A stretch of DNA of 5,205 nucleotides, taken from assembly GCA_003520545.1 (NCBI GenBank), contig DOUP01000127.1, positions 1 through 5,205 on the forward strand. The letters are read 5' to 3'. Each line of letters begins with the position of its first letter. The stretch's first letter is position 1. Source of the DNA: Maritimibacter sp. (GTDB lineage: Bacteria > Pseudomonadota > Alphaproteobacteria > Rhodobacterales > Rhodobacteraceae). The notes beneath the pieces were generated by a model. The model was given only the letters and a program-made list of their open reading frames with translations, made no database searches and was not told the DNA's origin. The translations under genes were made by a program, and so were the position numbers. Positions 5,195-5,205 of the stretch are shown here, piece by piece.

Positions 5195-5205
5195 GACAGA
5201 AATCA

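Noticed and set aside
1..5205. CRISPR array, transposon, tRNA or rRNA
   Set aside because: No regularly spaced long repeats, terminal inverted repeats, transposase-like protein, cloverleaf or rRNA-like sequence was seen on either strand.

Overview
The window is GC-rich, tightly packed DNA with all genes on the + strand. Its GC-rich codon use, four-base ATGA gene junctions and gene content (a peptide/nickel-class ABC transporter with a permease-ATPase fusion, a GntR/FCD regulator and an AbrB-duplication membrane protein) suggest an alphaproteobacterium, most likely Rhodobacterales (Roseobacter-like). This placement is inference from style and content; no rRNA or marker gene is present.

Positions 1-3116 hold the end of a peptide/opine/nickel-type (Dpp/Opp class) ABC importer operon. 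It starts with the C-terminal third of a DppB-type permease (2-301), whose gene begins outside the window. Next comes one 622-residue protein that fuses a DppC-type permease to a DppD/OppD-type ATPase (298-2166). A separate DppF/OppF-type ATPase follows (2163-3116). Both junctions are ATGA overlaps with a Shine-Dalgarno sequence inside the upstream gene, so translation is probably coupled. The two permease halves and two ATPases would make a complete inner-membrane pump. The periplasmic substrate-binding protein is not in the window and probably lies upstream.

Positions 3091-3858 encode a GntR-family regulator of the FadR/FCD type. Its start lies 26 bases inside the end of the second ATPase gene, so it is very probably co-expressed with the transporter and a candidate regulator of it. 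Its FCD domain seems to have lost two of the four usual metal ligands.

Positions 3859-4063 form the only sizeable non-coding gap (205 bases). It holds an AT-rich block in which TATG recurs four times at exactly 11-base intervals, with CATATG boxes arranged symmetrically. This is the best candidate control region in the window.

Positions 4064-5152 encode a polytopic membrane protein of the AbrB-duplication family (often labelled 'ammonia monooxygenase' or 'AbrB family transcriptional regulator' by name transfer), of unknown substrate. After it, 5153-5205 contains a perfect 22-base palindrome that could be a hairpin or an operator.

Overall this is a fairly ordinary nutrient-uptake and regulator locus. 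The points most worth a second look are the permease-ATPase fusion, the 11-base phased repeat, the terminal palindrome and the altered FCD metal site. I see no evidence for a new type of system.
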